A stretch of DNA of 28,276 bases from Kalaharituber pfeilii (Eukaryota > Ascomycota > Pezizomycetes > Pezizales > Pezizaceae). Each line of letters starts with the position of its first letter. Position 1 is the stretch's first letter. Location: assembly GCA_015179045.1 (NCBI GenBank), contig WHUZ01000211.1, forward strand, positions 1-28,276, read 5' to 3'. Shown piece by piece: positions 9,383 through 17,362 of the stretch. The position numbers and the translations under genes are program-made. The notes under the pieces were generated by a model. The model had not been told where the DNA came from and ran no database searches. It worked only from the letters and a program-made list of their open reading frames with translations.

Positions 9383-9391
9383 TCTTTTCCC
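9348..9391 (-). promoter_or_regulatory. Probable -1 ribosomal frameshift signal, gag-pol
   Basis: On the element strand the gag frame reads G GGA AAA at 9391-9385, a canonical X XXY YYZ slip heptamer. A 6-nt spacer (9384-9379) containing the gag stop follows. Then comes a stem-loop: outer GGGG (9378-9375) with CCCC (9351-9348), inner CCCAA (9372-9368) with UUGGG (9360-9356), 7-nt loop. A -1 slip enters the pol frame directly. The overlapping ATGA could alternatively serve termination-reinitiation. Confidence 0.8.
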
Positions 9392-11223
9392 GAATCGCTG
9401 TGGATTGACTCATCGTCTGTATTGAGTTCTGTAATGCGGACGGTGGGCCTATCAGTGGTGCGTTTCTTTTTGGTTGGACGCTCGACTCGGTCCTCTAGGG
9501 ATTTGACTACTCCTTTTTCTTGTTTGGCCTTTGTGAGCGGCTTCTTCGGCTGATCAGGCTTGTATGTCCATCCTAGGAAGCAGTTTGATGTTGGGTGGTT
9601 ATCTCCTCCACAACGGACACACACTCCATCCCTCTTTCTGCGATCCTTAACCTCGTCTGGTACGTTGTCATTATTTTTTGGATTCTCCGGGGTGTACCCT
9701 TCTCGAGAAACGGCCTGTGGTATGGCGGTGGTCGCCCTTCCCGATGTTTGCTTACGCTTATTGACGGAGGACCTGTGCGAGGAGGAGTAGGAGGTCTTGG
9801 AGGCGTAGGTGGCAATGGATATAGCTTTTTCCTTCCATAGAGACCAGTTTGTCATAGCGTCTGGATGCCCTGCCATATGGTTCGCGATTACGGTGTCGAC
9901 GTTCTTCATGACGAAGCCGATTAGGACCTCATCCTCTAATCCTGCCGAAAAGTTCCATTCGTCGATGTCGGTGAGGTAGGAGCGGATATCCTTTGCTTGG
10001 CGGGTATTCTGGATCTTTCGAGCTTTTTCGGCTTTGTCTTGTTTGTCCTGGTATTGCTTGTGGAATTGCTCCCTACATTCCGGCCAGTTCCATTCCGAAT
10101 TCCGGTGGCGCCTCCACCAGGTTTTTGCGGATCCCTCCAGGTAGTGGGAAATCATTCTGTTCTTAGTCCTGTCACTCTCAACATTACATACCTCGAAGTA
10201 CTCCTCCATGGAGAAGAGGAAATCCTCCAGTTCATCATGCTTTCCAGAGAATGACTTTGGCTGCTTCACCTTGGGTGGTGGCGAGCGGGACTTCGAATGG
10301 GACTGCCGTCGGCGGCGACGAGACCCTGAGCGGTGGCGGGACCCCGAACGACTGCGGGAGGGTCTCCGACCTCGATTATCCGGCGGTGGCGGTGGTGGTG
10401 GTTGGTTCTGTTGCTGGTGTAGGACGGTAGTGACCTGCTGGGTCAGTACATTCATCTGAGTGATTAATGTGGTCAGTTGGGTCCCCATTTCCTGTGACAT
10501 CGTGGTTTGCAAGTTTTCAATTCCGCCATTTCTAGCCTGGGCTTCAGCTTCGAACCGTTTATCCACTAAGTTAGCTAGTGTTTCGAAGTTGACTTTTACC
10601 AGCTCCTGGAGGTCCTCGATGTCCTGTTTCCTTGTCTGTAGCCACTCATTTCGAAGGTTCACAGTATCGGTCATTGCGGTTTCGGCACTAGATTTCGCAT
10701 GTTCGGTTCTTTGCTCTAGACTTCCTTTCGCACGGCTCGCTTCCTCTACGAAGGCTTTCATGAACTGGCTGCTTGAACCAGGGGCCGAGGGGCCAGGGGC
10801 TGCGGGTCGTGCTCGTTGCTTTCCTTTGGACACCTTGGGAGATGCTGTGGCTAACACTCTGGGGGTTTGCTGTGCGAGTGTAGGGAAGCGGGTGACCTGT
10901 GGCAGCCCGGTGGGAAGGAATTGTTCCGGAATGGTATACTGAGTGGGTGGGGCATTCCATCCTTCAATTTGGCGTGGGGCAGTATACTCGATCCGACGGG
11001 GCTGGTTATCTGCCGATTCGATCTGGCGGGGCTGGTTATCTGACAATCCGATGTGACGGGGCTGGTCATCTGACATGGCCACATCTTGGCCATCATCGGT
11101 AAGGTGGGGCCGGGCCGTTTCAACGGATTGCACCTCTTCCGAGGCATCTCTGGACTCCTGGGGGGCGTGCTGGGAGCGGTTGGAGTGCTGAGAGAGGCGG
11201 GAGAGGGATCGTTGGGGCTCCAT
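9379..11223 (-). CDS. gag: Element 1 gag
   Basis: Capsid/nucleocapsid polyprotein of 614 codons from the ATG at 11223 (MEPQRSLSRL); a slightly longer frame exists but would begin with TTG. Layout: three 10-residue repeats of the type DNQPRxI at about 51-80; a helical, coiled-coil-like stretch at about 155-275; a poly-Pro run; an Arg/Ser-rich basic block at about 284-314; the retrotransposon gag core at about 318-480 (FSGKHDELEDFLFSMEEYF, GSAKTWW); and a CX2CX4HX4C zinc knuckle at 535-548. The basic block and knuckle should bind RNA. It ends in TGA that overlaps the pol ATG. At 614 residues it is long for a fungal gypsy gag, mainly from the N-terminal extension. Confidence 0.93.
   Translation of the reverse strand: MEPQRSLSRLSQHSNRSQHAPQESRDASEEVQSVETARPHLTDDGQDVAMSDDQPRHIGLSDNQPRQIESADNQPRRIEYTAPRQIEGWNAPPTQYTIPEQFLPTGLPQVTRFPTLAQQTPRVLATASPKVSKGKQRARPAAPGPSAPGSSSQFMKAFVEEASRAKGSLEQRTEHAKSSAETAMTDTVNLRNEWLQTRKQDIEDLQELVKVNFETLANLVDKRFEAEAQARNGGIENLQTTMSQEMGTQLTTLITQMNVLTQQVTTVLHQQQNQPPPPPPPDNRGRRPSRSRSGSRHRSGSRRRRRQSHSKSRSPPPKVKQPKSFSGKHDELEDFLFSMEEYFEVCNVESDRTKNRMISHYLEGSAKTWWRRHRNSEWNWPECREQFHKQYQDKQDKAEKARKIQNTRQAKDIRSYLTDIDEWNFSAGLEDEVLIGFVMKNVDTVIANHMAGHPDAMTNWSLWKEKAISIATYASKTSYSSSHRSSVNKRKQTSGRATTAIPQAVSREGYTPENPKNNDNVPDEVKDRRKRDGVCVRCGGDNHPTSNCFLGWTYKPDQPKKPLTKAKQEKGVVKSLEDRVERPTKKKRTTDRPTVRITELNTDDESIHSDSGKE
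10990..11079 (-). repeat. 30-bp repeats within gag
   Basis: Three units starting at 10990, 11020 and 11050, sharing CGGGGCTGGT on the plus strand. They encode the 10-residue DNQPRxI repeats near the Gag N-terminus. In-frame, probably arisen by slippage. Confidence 0.85.
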
Positions 11224-11277
11224 TGGCAATGGGTATGAGAAAAAAAAAAAAAAAGAATAAAGGTACTAGCAGTGTAA
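11224..11277 (-). promoter_or_regulatory. Leader and primer-binding site of element 1
   Basis: Directly after the 5' LTR the element strand reads TTACACTGCTAGTACC (11277-11262). It does not start TGG, so it does not fit a normal tRNA 3' end. Its ACACTGCT is the exact complement of AGCAGTGT in the LTR (11387-11394). A 15-base T-rich run follows (A-run at 11240-11254 on plus), then gag. The leader is short, about 54 nt. Confidence 0.75.
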
Positions 11278-11386
11278 TGTCAGCGTAGGCGTCGCTGGAC
11301 TCACGAAAGTGGCACTGGTTTTCCGCGAAGGCAGCGAAGCGGACAGCAAAGGTTACGCGAGAGCGTTTTCAAGTGAGAGACTTAGA

Positions 11387-11394
11387 ACACTGCT
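11387..11394 (-). promoter_or_regulatory. Predicted self-primer / RNA start motif AGCAGTGT
   Basis: About 47 nt past the TATA box on the element strand. Exactly complementary over 8 nt to the primer site at 11268-11275. The context AATCAAGACACAAGC is shared with the LTR of element 2, although most of the LTR differs between the two families. Confidence 0.65.
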
Positions 11395-11431
11395 TGTGTC
11401 TTGATTTCCTTCTAGCTAACTGTTCAGCCCG

Positions 11432-11439
11432 TTTATATA
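11432..11439 (-). promoter_or_regulatory. TATA box of element 1 5' LTR
   Basis: TATATAAA on the element strand, in the same place as in the left LTR. Probable promoter for the genomic RNA. Confidence 0.75.
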
Positions 11440-11524
11440 GACTTCCGGCCGTCATACATGACTAGTCAATCGACAGTAACATGACGATAAACATGCTAAG
11501 GCATACAGGCAGAGAAACGTAACA

Positions 11525-11808
11525 GAAAACACGCATCAGGAAGGTCCGTAATAGCAGGAAAGGCGTGAACGTAATAGAAGCATGCATTAGGAAGGTCCGC
11601 GGTAGCTGGAAAGGCGTGGACGTAATGGAGGCATGCATTAGGAAGGTCTGCGGTGGCCGGAAAGGCGTGAACGTAATGGAGGCATGCGTTAGGAAGGTCT
11701 GCGGTAGCCGGAAAGGCGTGAACGTAATGGAGGCATGCGTTAGGAAGGTCTGCGGTAGCCGGAAAGGCGTGAACGTAATAGAAACATGCATCAGGAAGGT
11801 CTGTGATG
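11525..11808. repeat. 51-bp tandem array in U3 of the right LTR
   Basis: Same array as in the left LTR, with full units from 11557 onward every 51 bp. One A/G difference from the left copy lies in the third unit (gtggcc against gtagcc). Confidence 0.95.
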
Positions 11809-11971
11809 CATGTGCGCATATTGGTAGGCCATGTGCAACTTCAACACACACTTCAGTAGGCAACCGCCGTTACCAGTGGACGTTGCCTAGTGGTGATCAG
11901 TCACATCTTTAGCATACGTCTCTGGCGGTGCTTCCGGAACCGACTCCGTAAGTCTTACCTTAGCCGTAACA

Positions 11972-11976
11972 GTAGT
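11972..11976. repeat. Target-site duplication GTAGT, right copy of element 1
   Basis: Exact partner of 5054-5058. Confidence 0.95.
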
Positions 11977-12497
11977 ATATTTTTATGCTTGGTATATCAG
12001 GGGAATGGATTTCTGAGAATATTGGATTTATAGCAAAGGCAAGAATAGTTTCAATTAAGTCCAGTAGAATATTATCCTCTATACAATACGAAAATATTGT
12101 AAGAACAAAAAGGATCTTATACTGGCTATGTGGCTTAGTACTTTTTCAGCAGAACTCGTACAGTGAGTACCAATCATCTTCAATATGACTGCTGTGCTAC
12201 TAGTGTCCATACTTAATGTCCTGTTTAGTTTCTGTAATAACTGTACTCCATTTGCAGAGATGGAATGCTAGATTCTTTACAGTTTTCAGATTTACTGCCC
12301 AATCGTTTACAAGCTTCGAGATTGTGCAGACTCTGGAGTCCATTGCTTTGTCGGTGATCTCTTCCATAATGTATTCATTATTATGGGTTCGGTAGGAAAG
12401 ATTTCCCCCATATTTACTTGGTTAATACATATCACCAAGGATAGCTACTCATTTTTGGAGGTGCTCAGAATTTTATTCACTATCAGTAACATCTATC
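11977..12497 (-). pseudogene. DUF3638/DUF3645 relic, middle piece
   Basis: Stop-laden minus-strand piece between elements 1 and 3. One frame still reads, in order, MEEITDKAMDSRVCTISKLV, NDWAVNLKTV, DNILLDLIETILAFAINP and SPDIPSIKIYY, which fits the region of DUF3638 proteins that precedes the P-loop-like part. The last codons continue in frame across the excised element 1 into YKLTYRSELTTNG at 5053 downwards, so both pieces are one gene. AT-rich with RIP-type decay. On the right it is cut by element 3 and resumes at 24275. Confidence 0.72.
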
Positions 12498-13234
12498 TGT
12501 TACAGCTAAGGTGGAAACTTGCCTACTACTGTGGCAAGGGGTAAGAGTTCTACTACTAATTAGCTGCCATAGCTGAAGGTGAAGACTTACCTGCCAAGGG
12601 GAAAATGCTGACCCTGCAATTGAATATAAGACCAATACTAATTGACTGGACTAATCACCCATTAGGCTTGGCTATTAATTCTCACATCATTTTAATAGAG
12701 CAGTACTAGGGAAGGGTGTGTCATCCAGAATGCAGCTTGATGCATATACTCGAGTTACGAAAGCTTTATTTATATATGCACATGTATTAGTACATTTGTT
12801 ATCTTTGTCCCATACTATTTTTGCATATTTTCGTTACGTATACCTATTACCATAGTATTGGCATTGATAAGGAATCGCCATGGGGTCAGCCAATTATTCA
12901 TTTGTTGACTACTCATGTATGGCTGTACTGAAGTCTATATAAGTACTAGCTGGTGATAGTATAGTTAGAAGAATCAAGACACAAGCAGTATCCTAAGTCC
13001 TCTATAACTCTGAATCTATCATTTTATTGTTACGCCTGTGAATCACTCCGTTCCACTGCATGCCCCCTGCTGAGTAGCTGCCCTTCTAGTCTGCTGTATA
13101 CACCTCTATAGCTATTCTGACCTGCCGTATTCACACTTCTGGAATGATGCTAGCACTACCATTTTCCTCACCATAGCTGTAACATCTGGTCCTTTCCAGT
13201 GCCTACCAGAGTCAAGCACCTCATGCCTATAACA
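12498..13234 (+). repeat. 5' LTR of element 3 (RIP-decayed)
   Basis: 737 bp, begins TGTTACAGCTAAGG, ends GCCTATAACA. It aligns over its full length to the reverse complement of the element 2 LTRs, with transitions throughout. It keeps a TATATAAG promoter box near 12938 and AATCAAGACACAAGCAGTAT at 12972-12991. Confidence 0.92.
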
Positions 13235-13244
13235 TTATACTGCT
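13235..13244 (+). promoter_or_regulatory. Primer-binding site of element 3
   Basis: TTATACTGCT directly after the 5' LTR. ATACTGCT is still the exact complement of AGCAGTAT at 12984-12991, although both differ from the element 2 versions by two transitions each. Confidence 0.65.
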
Positions 13245-13273
13245 CTTCTTTCACCTACCACTCTGTCTCTATA

Positions 13274-14850
13274 ATGTCGGTACCGGAAGGCTCATCCGCT
13301 GTTTCTTCTTCCTCAAGGACCTCTCTCCGAAGATATCGCCAATCTCCATGACAAGCAAGTTTCTTAAGGTAATGTATCCATCCCTTTCTTTTAGAGCCAG
13401 CAAGAACTGCAAAATATGATAACCTATGTTGCCGAGCTACTGGCAAATATGCATGATCAAGTATTGTAGTGGCTAGCATTCCAGCCAGCACCGACTCCGC
13501 AATGATGACAGCTAGCATACCCTCCTTGACCTATCCAGGTCCAAAAGGCTCTCCATAGAAGTATTCCCTCTGCTGAGTACTGATGATATGGTTTCCTTCG
13601 CAATCTGCAAATGTTTCCCGATCCAAGTTGGCAAATTGTATACTACACTAAAGCCTGATTTCGAAGGACCTCCTTCGCCAGGTATTGATAGTGCAGGTAC
13701 TTCTCCTCCTCGTGCCCTGCCTTGTAGTTCTTGTCGAGTATAAGACCCTCCGCCCTCTTGTTATCCCTATGCGTCAGTTGATACCATAGAGCCTTACTCC
13801 TCTATCAGTTAATACTGTGGGGCATTTCTCTTCTTCTTTGCCTCCTGCGAAAATTCCTCCCTCCAGAAAAGTTTAATGGGAATGAAAAAGAGCTTGACAA
13901 TTTTCTTCCTGTTCTAATGGTAGATCAGGAGTTCGCAAATTACTGCTGATGACGAAACTTCTTGCTTGGAGGGCCCTGCCCTCACCTTTTCTATCAGAAC
14001 TCCTCAGTGTTATATGCTACAACTCTTACCCTACTGGGCATGACGTTTCAGAACTCCTCAGCCATTGCTGAGACTGCTCGAAACATTCGGACATAAGCAG
14101 TAGAGTAGGATGCATGATTTCTTAATTGATATCAATGAGTTCAATGACATGGCAAAGACTCCTGACTCTGTCCTCATTTCCAACATCTCCACCAGCATTC
14201 AGAAGATGTCCAGAACCTTTTAGCAGGTTATTTTGAGTATCGAAGCAACTAGAACCAATGGAAGTTTCCATTGCTGATGCTCTAAGAAAGCCTGAGGAAT
14301 AAGTGCTTCACTCCCTCTACCACTAAGACAAACATTACCTCCGTCAGCAGCAGCTCTACGATATAGCCACCTCCACCTCCGAAGAACAAGAAGAGCGATG
14401 ACATACCTGAGGAACTGATTCAAAAGAAAGGTAACCAATGCATTAGGTATAAGATCACATCATGCTGCAAAAAGAAGTAGTAGAAACCCAACCGAAGCTA
14501 AAGAAGAAAGACAAAAGGGAAGTAAAATACCCTGGAGTCACGAATCCACTCTCTCTTGACTAGCCCAAAAGAAGATAAAGACAGACCCTGACCACCTCAT
14601 AGGCCATTAACGAATACAAGAGGATTATTAAAGTGTTTAATTTGGAGTGGATAGGAACCCTGCTCAGCATGTAAGACTCCCCATCACAGCAACCTCCTCA
14701 GTTGCAAGGTAAAATTCTAAACTAGAAAGTCCACTAGAGCTATTGTAGACTATGCAGCCCTACGCTGATTGTTTCCTTGGCAGACTGGGTAAGGAGTTGA
14801 GGATGAGGTCACAAAGTAAGACCTGCGATAATTAACCAAAGTAATAATTC
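13274..14850 (+). pseudogene. gag: Element 3 gag relic
   Basis: The start corresponds to the gag ATG of element 2 (ATGTCGG context; here 13274-13276). It then breaks up in all frames. Matching blocks to element 2 include text around 14240-14420 (element 2 at about 20220-20370) and the region ahead of the protease at 14853. No zinc knuckle was found. Decay is mostly transitions plus the indels shared with element 2. Confidence 0.75.
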
Positions 14851-14852
14851 TT

Positions 14853-16301
14853 GTGAATCCTTTATTTTCGTTTTCACTTTCGTTTTCATTTTCTGGCATC
14901 CCGGTTCCTGATTCTGTTTCCTCCACTTTGGATTATGTGCCTTCTATTAGCATTTTAAGAAAATCTGATAAGGTATTCATTGATTTTATTTCACCTTCTG
15001 TTTTGAACTCCTACCAGACAATTAAGAAATTTATTTTCAATTTCAATGCCGATATTATAGATATGTGCGAATACATCATTGAATTGTGTCTGAGTCAATG
15101 GCATTCCGGGAAAAGTCTAATAAGTCTCTGTTGACTTTGTTTCATCTTTTATTCTGAACTCTCATCAAGGAAGTAAGGAATTTGTCTTTGAGTTTGAGCC
15201 GAAGCTATAGATATTGGCCCATACATTATTGCATGTTACATGTACTCATATTGAGTTGCTTTTGGTTCTTTTGATAATACCCTTGAAGAGGATGATATTT
15301 CATTGATTGATGCATGTGAGTACTAGCACTCACGATACATTAATGTTTTTTTTCTAAGGAATAGGTATGCCGCTTACCTCCTCACCAAAGCTGGAATCAT
15401 GCAATCCCTTTCAAAAATTTATATACAAAGTCTCCCTGTGGTTTAGTATACCTGGGAAGAAGATGAGGCTCTTTAGAGGTATATCATTGAACATCTACTA
15501 GTAGGAAAGATACAAAGGTCAAGGTCAAAAGCAGCTTTACTGATTTTTTTGGAAGTTAGATGAGTCTCTCTGACCGTGCATTAATTATAAGGGTACTAAA
15601 CGAACTTACCACTCCAAACAAACACCCTTCGCCCTTAATGTCAGAACTCCTTAAAGAAGACCTAAAGCAGTAAATAGTTTATCAAACTCAATCCCAATAA
15701 TAGCTAAAACCTCCTGTGAATTAAGTTAGGTGATGAATGGCAGCTGTTAAATACAGCCAATGGCTTATTTGAAGTACTCAGTCATACCTCTCAGACTCAT
15801 CAACATACCTGCCTCCTTCGAAGAGATGATGGATGAGATCCCTACTTGCATCGGTAGAGTTGTTTGGTACCAGGACTCTTAATCTATGAAGGCAAGTCTA
15901 AACGAGACTATAAAAGGATAGTGGAAAAGTGCTTGCCAGGATTGAGCAAATGTAGGCTCGCGGTGCGAGTTCCATGTACATGAAACCATATTCCTTGGTC
16001 ATTTTATTGATGGCCTCGAGATTAAGATGCACCCATCCAAACTCTCCACTATTCGCGACTGGCCACAGCTGATAAAGAAGGTGCAAGCCTCTTAGGCTTT
16101 GCAAACTGCTACTGCCGATTCGTCCTCAACTACTACCACCGATTTAATTTACTCCACTACAACCCGACTGCTTACAAGTCTTGACCGGAGATATACGCTT
16201 TATTTAGGGGGGGCAGAGCAGCAAGCTGCTTTTACGGAACTCTAAAACAAGTTCATCAGTGCCTCCATACTGCGACAGTTTAATCGATCCCTGCTGACGA
16301 T
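14853..16301 (+). pseudogene. pol: Element 3 pol relic, protease to RNase H start
   Basis: Recognisable pieces: a frame at 14853-15134 matching the protease-side frame of element 2 (IPVPDSVSS, then FNFNADIIDM); RT text near 15560-15900 ending in the damaged catalytic region (TAC CAG GAC TCT TAA at 15868-15882, where YLDD would be); then FHVHET-like and MHPSKLSTIRDW text at 15970-16070. It stops at 16301, where element 2 inserted, and resumes at 22106 in the RNase H part. Confidence 0.8.
16297..16301. repeat. Target-site duplication ACGAT, left copy of element 2
   Basis: Directly before the left LTR; exact partner at 22101-22105. The uninterrupted form, ACGATTATGAAACC, is present in element 2 itself near 18460, proving insertion into a sister copy. 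Confidence 0.95.
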
Positions 16302-17039
16302 TGTTACGGGCGTGAGGTGCTCGGCTCCGGTGGGCGCTGGAAGGGACCGGATGTTACGGCTACGGTGGGGAAAACGGCGGTGCCGGCGTCGTCCCGGAAG
16401 TGTGAATACGGCGGGTCGGAATGGCTACGGAGGTGTATACGGCGGACCGGAAGGGCAGCTACTCGGCGGGGGGCACGCAGCGGAGCGGAGCGATTCACGG
16501 GCGTAATGGTGGAACGATAGGTTCAGAGTTATAGAGGACTTAGGACACCGCTTGTGTCTTGATTCTTCTAACTATGCTATCGCCAGCCGGCGCTTATATA
16601 GACTTCAGCGCAGCCATACATGAGGGGTCAACAAATGAATAATTGGCTGGCAACGCGGCGATTCCTTATCAATGCCAATACCGGTGGTAATAGGCATACG
16701 TAACGAAAACATGCAAAAATAGTACGGGACAAAGATAACGAATGTACTAATGCATGTGCGTATATAAATAAAGCTTCCGTAACTCGAGTGTATGCATCAA
16801 GCTGCATTCCGGATGACACACCCTTCCGTAGTACTGCCCTATCTAAACGATGCGAGAATCAACAGCCAAGCCTAACGGGTGATCAGTCCGGTCAATCAGC
16901 GTTGGTCTTATGTTCGATTGCAGGGTCAGCGTTTTCCCCTTGGCGGGTAAGTCTTCACCTTTAGCCGTGGCAGCTAATTAGTAGTGGAACCCTTGCCCCT
17001 TGCCACAGTGGTAGGCAAGTTTCCACCTTAGCCGTAACA
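16302..17039 (-). repeat. 3' LTR of element 2 (left copy)
   Basis: 738 bp. GC-rich U5 side, then TATA region and U3. The element strand begins TGTTACGGCTAAGG, as in element 1, and ends CACGCCCGTAACA. Differs from the right copy by three indels only (an extra G in the GGCGG near 16441, one G in the G6 near 16470, one C in the C4 near 16997). Confidence 0.96.
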
Positions 17040-17362
17040 TTACCCCCCCGTTTAGGGTACTCGTCCCGAGTAACAATCACCAACAGAAAACCGAACTAAT
17101 TGGGATTGTGGGTCTCATACTTTGGCTATCGGCGTACCTTATACGCGAGGTAACACACGAGCTGAACCGCAGTTGCCCGTGGCCGATGGTGAGACTGGTG
17201 TGTCTTTCACTCATCATCAGTGAGCCGTTAAAAACCTTCCCGAAGACAAAACCCGGTGGGAAAAAGTCTTCGTAAGGAAAAGGTACTCACGTCAACGAAC
17301 CATCCGAGTAGCATGGCCGCACAGAATTCCCATTTGTGCGAGATGCTCTGTCCCATGAGCCA
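17040..17362 (-). other. Polypurine tract and 3' untranslated part of element 2
   Basis: Polypurine tract at 17040-17056 (element strand AAACGGGGGGG near the LTR). The rest up to the pol stop has no gene. Confidence 0.7.

Larger units (their letters stand above)
5059..11971 (-). mobile_element. Element 1: near-intact Ty3/gypsy chromovirus
   Basis: A complete LTR retrotransposon of 6,913 bp in minus orientation: 5' LTR 11278-11971, primer site 11262-11277, gag 9379-11223, pol 9382 down to 6063, polypurine tract 5754-5769, 3' LTR 5059-5753. Domain order is gag (CCHC knuckle) - protease - RT - RNase H - integrase (D,D35E) - GPY/F - chromodomain, which defines a chromovirus. The two LTRs differ only by one A in an A-run and one A/G substitution, so insertion is recent. 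A single lost G at 7280-7284 splits the integrase zinc finger from the rest. There is no RIP-type decay, unlike the sequence it landed in. It inserted into the DUF3638 relic. Confidence 0.97.
11278..11971 (-). repeat. 5' LTR of element 1 (right copy)
   Basis: 694 bp, near-identical partner of 5059-5753. On the element strand it contains U3 with the 51-bp array (11525-11808), TATATAAA at 11439-11432, then AAGACACAAGCAGTGT, where RNA probably starts, and a short R-U5 to 11278. Confidence 0.97.

Noticed and set aside
10208..10942. Plus-strand frames opposite gag
   Set aside because: Arg/Gly- and Cys-rich shadows of the Arg/Ser block and coiled-coil part of gag.
11262..11277. tRNA-primed primer-binding site
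   Set aside because: The site begins TTACAC and lacks the TGG expected for the CCA end of a tRNA; the match to the LTR R region is better.
12493..12497. Definite target duplication of element 3
   Set aside because: CTATC and TCATT agree only if both derive from CCATC by C-to-T changes and if the right LTR end is at 24269; plausible but not secure.
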